Shown here: positions 44,105-55,879 of the stretch, in pieces
How positions within the stretch are numbered: position 1 is the first letter of the stretch
Layout of the letters: the number at the start of each line of letters is the position of its first letter
Assembly: GCF_037893015.1 (NCBI RefSeq)
Contig: NC_133661.1
Coordinates: forward strand, 181,328,508-181,392,507
Length of the DNA: 64,000 nt
Reading direction: 5' to 3'
Origin: Macrotis lagotis
Taxonomy: Eukaryota; Chordata; Mammalia; Peramelemorphia; Peramelidae
Notes under the pieces: generated by a model
The model's input: only the letters and a program-made list of their open reading frames with translations
What the model was told of the DNA's origin: nothing
Database searches by the model: none
Program-made: the position numbers and the translations under genes

Positions 44105-45215
44105 TTTTTTAGCAATTATTTTATTTTCAATTATGTTTTTATTTTTTGTCTTTACCATCTCCCCCAGAATTGAAAAGGAGAAAAAAAGAAAAAGAAACAA
44201 AAACCCTTATAACAAAAATGCATAGTTTTAGAAAAACCTCAAAATTTGTGAATTAGTCATGTCAAAAGATGGATATCTTAATTCAGAATTTTGATTCCAT
44301 CACCTAGGTAGCATGCTTCATTATTTATTTATTATTCCTCTGGAATCTTGGTTTGTCTTTAAACTATAAGTGTTTTCAAGTCTTTTAAAATTGCTTTTCT
44401 TTATAAAGTTTATTACATACTTTGTTCTTGCTTCACTATATCAGTTTATATAGGTCTTTCCAGATTTCCCTAAAAACCATTCCTTTTGTGATTATTTTTG
44501 GCATAATAGTTCTCTATTATGTCATTATGTCATATTTTATACCATAATTTATTCAATCGTTTCCCAGTTGATGGTTACTCCCTTAGTTTCCAGTTCTTTG
44601 ACACCAAAGAGGGGCTACAAACATTTTTTAATATATATGGATCTTTTTCTTCTTTATTTCATCTCCTTGGGAGTATGGACCTAATAGTGGTGTTACTGGG
44701 TCACACTATGCATAAATTAGTGACTCTAGGGGCATAGTTCCAACTTGCTTTCCAGAATAGCTAGAACGGGGTAGGGGGCAGCTGGGTGGCACTGTGGATG
44801 GAGCACCAGCCCTGGAGTCAAGAGTACCTGAGTTCAAATCTGGCCTCAGACACTTAATAATTACCTAGTTGTGTGACTTTGGTCAAGTCACTTAACCCCA
44901 TTGCCTTAAGTAAATAAAAAAACAAAAACAAACAAATAGAAAATACAGAATTGCTAGAATAATTCACAGTTCCATCAATAGGATACTAATAAAATTATTT
45001 TCCCAAGTCTCTCCAAAATTTGTCATTTTCCCTTTTTTATCAGCTTTGCCAATCTGCTGAATCTGAAGTAGAACCTCAAAGGCATTTTAGTTTGCATTTT
45101 TCTAATTATTAGTGTTTTGGAACATTTTTCATAAGGTCATTGATAGCTTGGATTTTTTTGCTTTGAATACTGTCTGTTTATATCCTTTGACCTTTTTTCA
45201 ACTGGGGAAGTAAAC
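44105..45215 (-). mobile_element. LINE-1 3' end, reverse, interrupted by a SINE
   Basis: The plus strand is the reverse complement of the L1 3' region: 'TTTCCCAGTTGATGGTTACT', 'ACTTGCTTTCCAGAATAGC', 'TTAGTTTGCATTTTTCTAAT', 'TATCCTTTGACC'. It is split by the SINE at 44779-44937. Confidence 0.7.
44779..44937 (+). mobile_element. WSINE1-like SINE nested in L1
   Basis: Sense copy GGGGGCAGCTGGGTGGC to an A/C-rich tail. The flanking L1 phrases CAGAATAGCTAGAA and CAGAATTGCTAGAA mark the duplicated target. Confidence 0.9.
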
Positions 45216-45524
45216 ATGAAATGTCAATAGAGAAATCCTTTTAATACATTGGGTAGACTCTCTCCAGGATTTATAAAAGGATATGGATAAAAATCACACA
45301 GGATAAGGAGGTAAAGATAAGTTGAGATTTGCATCAGTGGGAAGGAAATATTCACAACAGTGACTTCAAGTCCTGAAATAAATCAAACTCATGAGTGGAG
45401 AAATAAATTGCCTTTAATCAAGATAACAGCAATATAGCCACCCTAGCAGTTGTCCCACCAGATGACTCACAGGTCAAGGTCCACACACTTTTAGAAGAAA
45501 AGATAGAGAAGGGTCTATATTAGA

Positions 45525-45745
45525 TAATTGAAGCCTGGTCACAAGATGCTTCCTGCTCTCAGCAATCCAAGCAAGGGAAACCCCTCATTCTGGTTAATTT
45601 TCCCTTTGTGATCTAATTCACCATAAATCTCATGAGTTAGATAAAGATATTAGGGACTGAGTTCAAGCTAGGTTCCTTTACAAAATAAGGTAAGATCCCA
45701 GGGTGGAAGACTTAGGATGTGATTCAGTTCAACTTAATTGAAAGT
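45525..45745. repeat. Unidentified dispersed repeat, copy B
   Basis: Partner of 42992-43200. It is preceded by about 150 bp (45380-45524) not shared with copy A. Confidence 0.5.
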
Positions 45746-46499
45746 AAATATCTCAAGAGTAGGAGTATTAAGATATTATTAGAATTCTGACATAATTAGG
45801 ATTATTAAGAGTGGCAGGTTATATGATAATTGATATTAGCCATTTTTCTGTCAGTGAACTCAGAGTCATTGAAGTACTAGCTTCAGACTTTGTTCATGTG
45901 GCTTAACTTCTAGTAAAACTCAGTTCCTGACTGTCCAAAAAGTTAGTCTTATTCCCTGCATAGACTGGGTAAGATTCAGTCAGAGAGGGGAATTATCTTC
46001 CAGTGCAATTGGTTTCCCTGAGCTTTGCTTTCCTGTATGCCACCCCCCCCCTTTTAAAAATAAAACAAAACAAAAACCAATTTATTTTAATAAACTTTTT
46101 TCCATCACAGTTTCTTTCTCTCCCCTTCACAGCATTCCCATTATAGAACAGACCCCTTCTTTCTAACAAACATGTAAAGAATCAAAACACTGATTTCCTC
46201 ACTTTTTAGATTCGACCTTTTGCCCTGGCCCTGCTCACCAGTTGCAAGTCAGGATGCAAGGTACTTTAAATAAATCTGAAGGAGAATGACCACCAGAGGG
46301 CAGGATGCTATTGAACTAAGGGGCTCTCATTTTCTATCAGAATCTTCTTTCATTTTTGTTGCTCTAATTTCAGATGGACCAACAAGAAGTTTGGGGTTTG
46401 GGAACATCTTCCTCACAATTAATTTAGGATGAGTGGACAAAAGCTGGACTCAGACCCACCTGGACTTCAGAATCTGAGAATGAGAACCCCTAAACCCTC

Positions 46500-47260
46500 G
46501 CTCCAACTTAACCTATCTGATATAGAACTCTATTAGCCTCTTCCCCCAAATATGCCCCGTCTCTAAATTTCTGTCATCTGTTGGGGGTGCCACCATTCTT
46601 CTTGTCACTCTCTGTTTTCCATCACAGCCTACATCTAACCTGTTGACAAGTCTTTTAGATTCTACTTTTACAATATCTTTCATTTCTATCCCCCTCTCTC
46701 CACTCACATGAACAGCACTTGAGTCTCTAGCCTTATCAACTATCAGGGCGAGTATTGTAAGATCCTTCTAGTCTCTTCCTTCTCCATCCTATTCTCTACA
46801 CAGCTACTAAAATAACCTTTCTAAAGCATGAATAACAACTCTCCCCTGCCCCCTAAATCTTCCCCATTAGCTCCAGGGTAAATACATACACAATTTGACA
46901 TAATAAAGTCTTCCAAGATCTGTCACCAACCTACCTTTCCATACTATATGTACTCACGTTATGTACTATATGTTCTATCAAACAGGTATACTTTTTAGTT
47001 CCTAAATATATCTTCAATCTCTTGCCTTCCTATCCTCCCAAAGTCTATGATCTCAGGCCTGAAGAGCCCTTTTTCCTCTCCTCTGACACTTTGAATGCTT
47101 AATTTATTCACTTTTCAGGTGCCATGTCTTATTAGAAGTTTTTCTTAATATCCCTAATTGTTCCTGTGCTGTCCCTCCTCACATTTCTCTTTGTTTCTTT
47201 TTCTGTGAATTTATTTTATGCCTACAGTAAAATGTAAGAGCTTTGTGGACAAGGGGAAAA
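46500..47260 (+). repeat. LINE-2 fragment
   Basis: L2 3' order: 'TCTTCCAAGATCTGTCACC', 'CCTCTTTGA'-like pieces, 'CTTTTCAGGTGCCATGTC', 'AAAATGTAAGAGCTTTGTGG'. Confidence 0.55.
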
Positions 47261-47394
47261 ACCCCCAACACAACAATCTTGCTAACTTTTCTAATCTTTC
47301 TAGATGCATAAGACATCTAATTTTTTTGAGTTATTTTGTATTGTCTTACTGTTGTCTATCCCTCTGACCCATAACTCTAGCCTATTTTTCTAGG

Positions 47395-47610
47395 TCATAG
47401 AATTTTAAGATTATAAGGGACCTTAGAGGTTTAGAATCTAACTCCTTCCTTTTTCAGATAAAAAAAATATATGAGGTTCTCTTCTTTGGGGGATAGGAAG
47501 GAAGGCACTTGGGTTTGAGTGACTTCCCCGGGGTCATATTGCTAATAAGTTTCTGAGGACAGATTTGAACTCAGGTTCTCAACTCCAAGGCTGATAAAAG
47601 CTCCTAACAT
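47395..47610 (+). repeat. Old SINE/LINE fragment
   Basis: 'TCATAGAATTTTAAGATTATA', 'GGGACCTTAGAGG' and a MIR-like 'GTCATATTGCTAATAAG' follow the same order as 29505 and 59280. Confidence 0.4.
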
Positions 47611-48499
47611 AGTTGTCCTCTTGTGCAACCTTATTGACTCAAAGACTTACCTAAAGAAGCTCTACTTGTAGCTCTGGTGAGAGCAAGTTGTAGAAGAAAC
47701 AGAATAAAGGAGACTAAGAGTCTGAAGAGAAGGACAGGAGAAGGTGAGCAAGAAAGGCTAAGTAAAACAAATTGGTAAATAAAATAAATTAGTGGAACAA
47801 AATTTTTGTGCACAGAAACTTTACTTTTTATTTCAGTTCCAAATTTTCTTCCTTCCCTTCCCCCACTTAATATCAAGAGAACCATTATTTTCATATTGAT
47901 CAATGTGATAACTGTAATGAAAATACTAATAATTTGTATTTCTCAAAGCTCCCTTTTCACAGGTAGACTCTGATTTGGGTGTCAGAAAGAACAAAGTGAC
48001 CTGAAGTAATTTGTTAACCCTGACAAGTCTGAATTCTTTCCCTGACCTGTACTTTTCTGTGTTAAGTGAAGTGAACCAGAAAATTGTATAACCTGTTCTA
48101 CACCCAAGCCAAATAGTAGCATACCTTTTAAGACTACACAATTAACTGTTTCCACAGGATTTGAGGACATCTATATTGTCCTGAAAGAACCATTCAAGAT
48201 TCCAAAATGATTGTTTTGTGATCCCCTTTCCCCCTTCCCTATGATTCCTGTATAATCCCTGCTTCTACTACAAAAGGTGAGGTAAATTCCTGATTTGCTA
48301 ATCTTTCTTGCAATGAAAGTAATTAAATTGCTACAGAGTGCTTTGTTAGTACTCTCTCTGTCTGGCTTACTCTATTTCACCTAGGTTAGAGACTGACTCA
48401 GTAAAATTCTGTTAACTTCAAGAAGGCAGGAAAAGCAAAGCCCATTAAAATATGTATAGTCATGTAAAACAAATGTCCACATTAGCCATGTTTATTTAT

Positions 48500-48645
48500 T
48501 TATTTATTTTTTCTTGAAGGGAAATGGGGATAAGTGACTTGCCCAAGGTCACCCAGCTAGGTAATTTTTTTAAGTGTCTGAAGTCATATTTGAAGTCAGA
48601 TCCTCCAGGGTCGGTGCTCTATCCACTGCGCCACCTAGCCGCCCC
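48500..48645 (-). mobile_element. WSINE1-like SINE
   Basis: Reverse-strand copy ending CCACCTAGCCGCCCC, between TGTTTATTT flanks at 48489-48497 and 48647-48655. Confidence 0.88.
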
Positions 48646-48754
48646 TTGTTTATTTTTTTTTAAAGGAAGAAAGAAAAAAAATTATGCTTCAATCTGATAT
48701 CAATTCAATCTGAATCCATCTGTTTTCTATCTAGAGGTAGACAGCAAGTTTCAT

Positions 48755-48995
48755 TATGTTGTTATTGTTGTTTTGCAGTCCTGTCTCACTCTTGGTGACC
48801 TTATTTGTTTTTTTTTTTTGGCAAAGATACTGAAGCAGTTTGCTATTTCCTTCTTCAGCTCATTTTACAGATAAAGAAATTGAGGCAAAGAGAGTGAAAT
48901 GACTTGCCCAAGGCCAACTACTAAGTGTCTGAGGCTAGATTTGACCTACGAAAGACAGTCTTCTTGACTCAGATCTTGGCACTCTATCCCCCAGG
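48755..48995 (-). mobile_element. MAR1-like CORE-SINE
   Basis: Reverse copy: GTTGTTATTGTTGTTTTGC, GGCAAAGATACTGAAGCAG, CAGCTCATTTTACAGATAAAG, ending in a tRNA-like head. Confidence 0.75.
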
Positions 48996-49600
48996 CCTCT
49001 TAAATGACTTGTTTCATTTTGAGTCCTTTGGATTTATGGTGGATTATTGCGTGGATCATTACTAAATCTTTCAAAGATTACTTTTACAATATTGCAATCA
49101 CTGTCTAGATTATTCTTATAATTCTGCTTACTTCATAAGATTTTTCTGACACAATACCTTTTATCATTTCTTAGAGCACAATAGTATTCTGTCACAATTG
49201 TGTAGCATAACTTTTTCAGTTATTCCACAGTTGATGTACATCCTCTCAATTTCCAATTCTTTGCTACTATAAAAGTTCTTCCATAAATATTTTTGAACAT
49301 ATTTTCCTATTTCTTTGACCTCTTTGAGACATAAGTCTAGTAACAATATTTTTGGGTCAAAGCTATTATTATTTAATAGATTTTTGGGTATAGTTCCAAA
49401 TTGCTTTGCAGAATGATTGCACTGCACAGTTCCACCAATAGTACTTTGGTTTTACCTTATCTCTTCCTTTTGTATCATCTTAACCAATCTGATGTGTATT
49501 CAGTAGCACTTCAGGCTAGTTTTAATTTGCATTTCCTCTAATCACCAGTGATTTAGAGAAGGTTTTTTTTATGGTTATTGATAGCTTTGATTTCTTCCTC
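48996..49600 (-). mobile_element. LINE-1 3' end, reverse
   Basis: 'TTATTCCACAGTTGATGTAC', 'CCAAATTGCTTTGCAGAATG', 'TTTAATTTGCATTTCCTCTA'. Same region of L1 as 44.1-45.2 kb. Confidence 0.65.
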
Positions 49601-49684
49601 CAAAAAAGAAATAAATTTGAAAAGGGAAAGGATGTAGGCTGTAATTATAAAGCTGTTGATAAGACAAAAGAAAGGAAGTAGTGT

Positions 49685-49990
49685 GTCTATCAAGTGACAA
49701 TGGATAGGGCACTGGCCTGAAGTCAGGAGGACAGTTCTAATCCAAACTCAGACACTAGATACTAGCTGTGTGCCCTTGGGCAAGTCACTGAACTCTGATG
49801 GCCTTGTATCCAGGCCCATCTCCAGTTGTCCTGATTCACATCTGGTCACTGATCCCAAATGGCTCTGGAGGAGAAAGGGAGGCTGGTGACTTAACAAAGC
49901 ATCCCCTCACTCAAATCCAATTCATGTGCTTGTCATAGCATCACCTCCCCTGATGTCATAGTCTTTTTCAAGACAAACATCATCAAGAGG
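49685..49990 (+). mobile_element. tRNA-type SINE, second family
   Basis: Sense copy from GACAATGGATAGGGCACTGG through CCTCCCCTGATGTCATAGTC to CAAGACAAACATCATCA. Same family as 37918-38212. Confidence 0.7.
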
Positions 49991-50104
49991 TAATAAAAAG
50001 CTATCTTTAACTGCTTAAGAGTTGATAGGAGTAGCTTCAATGGATACTGAGAAAGGAAGCATGAATGAAAGGATTGCTTTGCTGCAGTGAGGATCCAGTT
50101 CAAG

Positions 50105-50275
50105 TTTTATAACACAGAATTGATTTTTTTTAATTTTAAAAAATTTGTATTTACTTTTCCAATTACATGTAAAGATAATTTTTGAAATTCAGTTTTGTAA
50201 AGTTTTCTCCCTCCCCGCACCCCAGAATAGTGTTATCTGATATAGTTTATTCATGTACAATTGTATAACACAGAT
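50105..50275. repeat. L1 3' UTR-like fragment
   Basis: 'TACTTTTCCAATTACATGTA' and 'TCTCCCTCCCCGCACCCC' resemble the reverse L1 3' UTR at 63.2 kb. Confidence 0.4.
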
Positions 50276-50834
50276 TTGTAATGTATCCAGTCAACATGGC
50301 CTATTTGGGCCTGACCTGTGGTAGAGTTTGTTGAGCTTGTATTGCTCTGAACAACCACAGTCAGACACATTTGACTCTAACATAGTGATCATTTTGGTCC
50401 TCTTGGAGAACCAAGAGAGAAATCAACCAACACAACACATTTGTGAGACTTCCTCCAACTTTGTTCAGCAGCTTTTGAAGAGGAATGAGGACGTGAATGA
50501 GGAATAATCAGTGCTGAGGTTTGGCAAGAAAGGAGTAGCAATAAGGGAAAAGGGCAAGGGTATTCAATAGCAGAGGCCAAGTTGTAGGGTTCAAATGACT
50601 AAACATTGGGTTGAACAGGGACGGGGAGGAAAATGAATTCAGAGCAAGGGTAAAGGCCAGAGAAAGTATTGAGAGATGGAGAGTATGTATGCTTCTTTGA
50701 AGTCTAAGAACAGGTATAGGAAGATGAAACATGGGGAGAAGTGGAATGATTAGAGATTAGGATCAGGTAGGCCTATGTCAGAGTCTCTAATTAGGGAAGG
50801 TGATGATAAGATAAAGGGTTCCTGAGATAGTCTA

Positions 50835-51010
50835 AAGAAGTTGATCAATTTTGACCAACTCTTCATGATCCCGTGTGGGATTTTCTTGGCAAGGATAACT
50901 GAAGTGGATTGCCATTTCTGTCTCCAGCTCATTTTACCCATGAAGAAACTGAGGGTGAAGTGACTTGTCCGGGATCACAGAGCTAATAAGTGTCTGAGAT
51001 CTGATTTGGA
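50835..51010 (-). mobile_element. MAR1-like CORE-SINE
   Basis: Reverse copy: 'GATTTTCTTGGCAAGGATAA', 'CAGCTCATTTTACCCATGAAG', 'GAAACTGAGGGTGAAGTGAC'. Confidence 0.7.
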
Positions 51011-51019
51011 CTTGGGAAG

Positions 51020-52100
51020 ATGAGGTGCAGGGATATGGTAGAGTCTAGGTGAAGGAGTGAAAGCCAGTGAGAAATGAAGAGATGGCTGGCCTGGGAGTGC
51101 TTTTTAAATGGAAGCTTTGGAAGAATGACTTTGTTCTGCCCTCCAGTCCACCAATCAGAGGGTACTGAAAGAACTGATGGAGGGTGTGTTTGCAAATGAG
51201 GATGTTTCCTTGGGGGCATGGTGGAGTTCAGTCCCAGGAATACAATCTGGTGTGAAATGAAGAGGACAGGGGAAGAATGGGAAGAAAAAAAAAAGCCAGC
51301 AACTGTACACATGAATCTAAAAATATTGAGCCTCTGTGAAGAGAAGGGTGCTAGATATCCTTAGAAGGAAGCAATATATTTGTTCTCCAAGGAATTATTA
51401 AATAAAGTCACAAGAGTTACCAATAAACATTAAAGGAAGATGAAAGGAAATGTGGTGGTTGGTGATTCCTTGCTCAGTGGGTTAGTGTCAGCTATTTGTT
51501 GACCTAATAACTGGAAGAAGGTATTCTATTTTTCTCTAGATTTATTAGGGGCCTATTCTGTAGTAGGCATTAGACTAAGCATTGGGAATACAAATATGAA
51601 AAAGAGGTAGTCACTATTCTCTAGAAGCTTACAATTTGATGGGGAGACCACACTGGAAAAGGAAGAGGAAAATTGAAGAGGAAAGAATTGGGACTATATC
51701 CAAGCTATAACAAAGAATCTCCCAAGACTTATCAAAACAAATGACTACTACCCACTTCCAGTGATTCACATGGACACAAATTATACAACCAGAAGGGATT
51801 AAAAATTATTGCCAAAGATTATGAAGTGTTGGGCAAGAAACCAAAGATATAAAAGACATAAAATTTGTGTCATTATTTCCCATTTAAGGGAAAAGATGCA
51901 GAAGAGAAAACTGATTTGGGCAATGAACAGCTGGCTAATAAGATGTCTGGGAAAGGGATCATGGCTTAAAATAAAAGGATGGTGGTTTCCTGGCTAGGGA
52001 TGGTTAGAATGAATTTCTTGGTAAAAATGAATTTTCTTAGTGTCTTACAAATTGAATGAAAAAGATTTTAAAATAAAAAGAATAGAGGGAGAAAACTACC
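51020..52100. other. Intergenic, mostly unique
   Basis: An L2-like piece lies at about 51535-51650 (ATTGGGAATACAAATATG, AGAAGCTTACAATTTGATGG). Otherwise nothing was recognised. Confidence 0.4.
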
Positions 52101-52107
52101 TATTTGT

Positions 52108-52330
52108 ATGTTGTTGTTTGTCTTCTGTTTTCAAAAAAAGATCAATGCTATTATGGAGTGATGTCTTGACTTGAGTGTGAACTGGATTTAAGTGAGGCAG
52201 AGTTGCACAAAGTTATCAGCCTCATTCTTTCTTCTAGAATATCCAAATCCAAAGACAAGACAAAAAAATCAGACTGAAAGGCAATGGCCTGGGATGAGGT
52301 GGATGATCTTGGTATTTCATCAGGTATTTC
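52108..52330 (-). mobile_element. tRNA-type SINE, second family, degraded
   Basis: The plus strand begins TTGTTTGTCTTCTGTTTTC and shares 'TGGATTTAAGTGAGGCAGAG' with the reverse of 49685-49990. Confidence 0.55.
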
Positions 52331-52699
52331 ATGGCCACTGGAACAAATTGTTCTCACCTGCCCATTCCACTGGAAAAAATATTCAAATGCTAACTCACAG
52401 ATGGATTTGAGGACTGTCAGATATGCTCAACTTGGTTTAGCCTTTCTGCTGAGAAGATTTTACTGGGTATAGCTGTGTGCATGCTACAGCTTCTTAAGAG
52501 TCACAGGCAAGAGTTGGGTGGACACCAAAGGTGGATAAGCAACCCTGAAAAAGAGTACTCAAACCTTTCACTAGAATTGCTAATCCTCCCTTAACACCCC
52601 ATACATTAAATATGGGGTATTAAGGAAGAAAATAGCTATGGAGACTACCAGAAGTTAACAGGAGGTAAAATTCAGGAAAAGAACCTGTAATAAAATTTA

Positions 52700-54190
52700 T
52701 GGCTTCAAATATCTGTACCTCAATGTTCAAAGTTCAGGCAATAAATAAGAATTAAAAGTTCTTATATAAGAAGCCACTGTAGGCTTTGATGCCATATGAA
52801 AAACTTACTCCCAAAATTGAAAGTTGTATGTATGTATGACAAAAACTTGGATTAGACCAACATCTCACACCCTATACCAAGATAAGATCAAAATGGGTAC
52901 AGGATTTAGATATAAAAAGACAATATTATAAACAAACTAGGAGATCAAGGAATAATTTACCTGTCAGATCTATGGAAAGGGGAGCAGTTTAAGACCAAGG
53001 AAGAGATGGAGAGCATCATTAAAAAAAACTAGATAATTTTGATTACATTAAATTAAAAAAGCTTTTGCATAAACAAAACCACTGTAACAGAGATCAAAAG
53101 AAATGTAGTAAATTGGAAAGCAATTTTTACAGCTAGTATTTCTGACAAAGGATTCATTTCTAAAATATATAGAGAACTGAGTCAAATTTATAAAAAAAAG
53201 AAGCCATTCTCCAATTGACAAATGGTCAAAGGATATGCAGAGGCAATTTACAGATGAGGAAATCTAAGGGATCCATAGTCATATGAGAAATTGCTCTAAA
53301 TCATTACTGATTAGAGAAATGCAAATTAAAGTATCTCTGAGGTACCACTTCACACCTCTCAGCCTGGCCAATATGACTAGAAAGGACAATGATCAATGTT
53401 GGAAGGGATGTGGGAAATCTGGAACACTAATACATTATTGTTGGTAGAGCTATGAACTCATTCAATCAACCCTTCTGGAAAGCAATTTGGAATTACACTC
53501 AAAGGGCAAAAAAAGTACCCTTTGATCTAGCAATACTACTACTGGGTATATACCCTGAAGAGATTATGAAAAAAGGGTAAAAACATCACTTGTACAAAAA
53601 TATTTAAGCAGCTCTGTTTGTGGTAGCAAGGAATTGGAAATGGAGTGAATGTCCATCAATTGAGAAATGGTGAACAAATTGTGGTATATGTATGTTATGG
53701 AACACTATTGTTCTGTCAGAAACCAAGAGGGATGGGAATTCAGAGAAACCTGGAAGATTTTGCATGAACATGATGCTGATTGAGATGAGCAGAAACAGAA
53801 GAACACTGTACACCATAGCAACAACATGGGGGTGATGATCAACCTTAATGGACTTGCTCATTTCATCAGTGCAACTAACAGGAACAATTTTAGGATATCT
53901 GTGATGGAGTATACCATCTGTATCCAAAGAAAGAAGTGTAGAGTTTAAACAAAGACCAAAGACTATTACCTTTAATTAAAAAAATAGTTAGCTTATTATG
54001 TAATTTTGCTATCTCTTATATTTTATTTTTTCCTTAAGGATATGATTTTTCACTCAGCACATTCAATTTTGATCAGTGTATAGCATGGAAACAATGTAAA
54101 GACTATCAGATTGCCTTCTGTGGGGCATGGGGGGAGGGAAGTGAGATGGAGGAAAAATGGTAAAATTCAAAAAACAATAAAAAAAGAAAA
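52700..54190 (+). mobile_element. LINE-1 3' end, 5'-truncated (about 1.5 kb)
   Basis: The longest L1 piece in the window. In order: 'ACTTGGATTAGACCAACATC', 'TTGCATAAACAAAACCAC', 'GAAATGCAAATTAAAG' (53318), 'TACTGGGTATATACCC' (53542), the 3' UTR 'TGATGATCAACCTTAATGG' and an A-rich end at about 54177. The ORF2 3' end is no longer open. Confidence 0.8.
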
Positions 54191-54199
54191 ATTCCGATT

Positions 54200-55360
54200 A
54201 GAGCTGCTCCCCAAATGGAATGGGCTGCCTTGAGAGACAATTGCTAATCTTTGGTATGGTGGTCTTCAAGTAGAGACTAAATGACCCCTTGTTATATATG
54301 AGATGTTTTTATGGCATGGAATGAATTTAATTGCTGAAATTTCAGTTCTAAAATTCTGTGATTCTGGACTTAAGTAACTTGTTCAAAACTGCATAGTTAA
54401 TTAATGGCAGAGCCAGAAACTAGTTCACTATCACCTTCTACTCTATATTTTACATTCTTCTATTCTAATTCCTGGACTCTTCTATCTATTCTGTATCATT
54501 ATCTCATTCTCATTCTTTTCTCTTGGCTCCTATCTCCCTATCTCATTCTTCTTTCTTCTCCTGTTACCTTTACTCTCTAACCTCTTTATTCAAACTCCTC
54601 TTTTTCTGTCTCCTTTAATGCAAATCCCTTTGTAATCATACCCAATTATTCCTATGTTTCACTCTATCCCCATTGCACTATTGGACTCCCTTAAACATTT
54701 TTTTCTCCACTTCTCTTTCCTGTTCTTAGAGTAGTATGGTTCAATCAATAAATCAGTGAGTCATTAAGTGGCAACTGCACATTCAGCAGTTGGAACACTC
54801 TTTTCTAGCTTCCCTATCTCATGTTCCTGCTCCTCTATTGCTAGTCACCTTTCTGCATCCTCAGCTTCAATCCCTGTTCTTGTTCCCATTTGCTTACCCC
54901 AGTCTGGAGGCAAGTTACCTCTTGCTTCTCCTGTATACTCCTTTCCCTCATTAAAGACAACTGGTATGAGACCCTGAGCTGCTCAATCCTTCTGAGCTTG
55001 TTTAGTATGGCTCCTTCAGTCCATTAGCAGCTTATCACTTCCCCCCATCAATCTTCTATATCCCCTTTCTTACCCTACAGTAAACAACAGGATCAGGGTC
55101 GACCTGACAGATGCAGTGTCTGACTGGGCCAGAGAAAAGAGCTTGATTGAAGAGCCTTCTCTTACTTTGAATTGTGCTCCTAGAGCTTGATATTGGGTAT
55201 CCCCAATAAAGAGGTATCTACAAATATGTTTTCTGTGGTTCTTGGCTCAATATCTCATGTAGAGTATTGAAAGTTTCCATAGAACAACAACAGCAAAAAG
55301 ATTGGGTTTGAACTCAGAAGCCCTGTATTCAGATTTTGAGTTTGACACTTTTTATTTAGG
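54200..55360. other. Intergenic, pyrimidine-rich
   Basis: CT-rich plus strand from 54420 to 54760. An L2-like 'GGTATCTACAAATATG' context is near 55210. No exon was seen. Confidence 0.4.
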
Positions 55361-55369
55361 ACTTTGGAC

Positions 55370-55590
55370 AGCTAAGTGGCACAGTGAGTGAATAGTATAG
55401 GGCTTGGAGTCAGGAAGACTCATCTGGCCTCAAGACACTTATTAGCTGTGCAACCCAGAGCAAGGCACTTAGCCCTATTTACCTCAATTTCCTCATCTGT
55501 AAAATGAGTTGGAGAAGAAATGGTAAAGCACTCCAGTATCTATGACAAGAAAACTCCAAATGACTGAAATGAGTTAACAATCTGTGGCAT
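55370..55590 (+). mobile_element. MAR1-like CORE-SINE
   Basis: Sense copy with a full tRNA-like head (AGCTAAGTGGCACAGTGAG), 'TTTCCTCATCTGTAAAATGAG' and 'ACAAGAAAACTCCAAATGAC'. Confidence 0.8.
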
Positions 55591-55703
55591 TGTATGTTAC
55601 CTTAACCTCCTTGGATCTTAGTTTCCTTATCTGTAAAACAAGGGATTGGATGAACTAGATTACCTCTAAGATCTCTTCCAGTTCTGAATCAATAATCTCT
55701 ATT

Positions 55704-55854
55704 GTTGGGGCAGCTAGACAGCTCAGTGGACAGAGCACCGGTCCTGGAGTCAGGGGTACCTGAGTTCAAATCCAGCCTCAGACATTTAATAATTACCTAG
55801 CTGTCTGGCCTTGGGCAAGCCACTTAACCCCATTGCCTTGCAAAAGCCTAAAAA
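55704..55854 (+). mobile_element. WSINE1-like SINE with a 13-bp target duplication
   Basis: Full-length sense copy between perfect AATAATCTCTATT repeats at 55691-55703 and 55855-55867. Confidence 0.93.
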
Positions 55855-55879
55855 AATAATCTCTATTCACAAAGGTATG

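Noticed and set aside
45380-45745. A solo retroviral LTR
   Set aside because: The stretch has an AAATAAATTGCC phrase and a partner copy at 42992, but I see no TG...CA ends or flanking duplication. It was left as an unidentified repeat.
53604-53927. Open frames of about 105 codons at 19.6-20 kb and 53.6-53.9 kb with similar peptides
   Set aside because: They are the reverse strand of L1 3' UTR copies. The peptide similarity only reflects the shared repeat.
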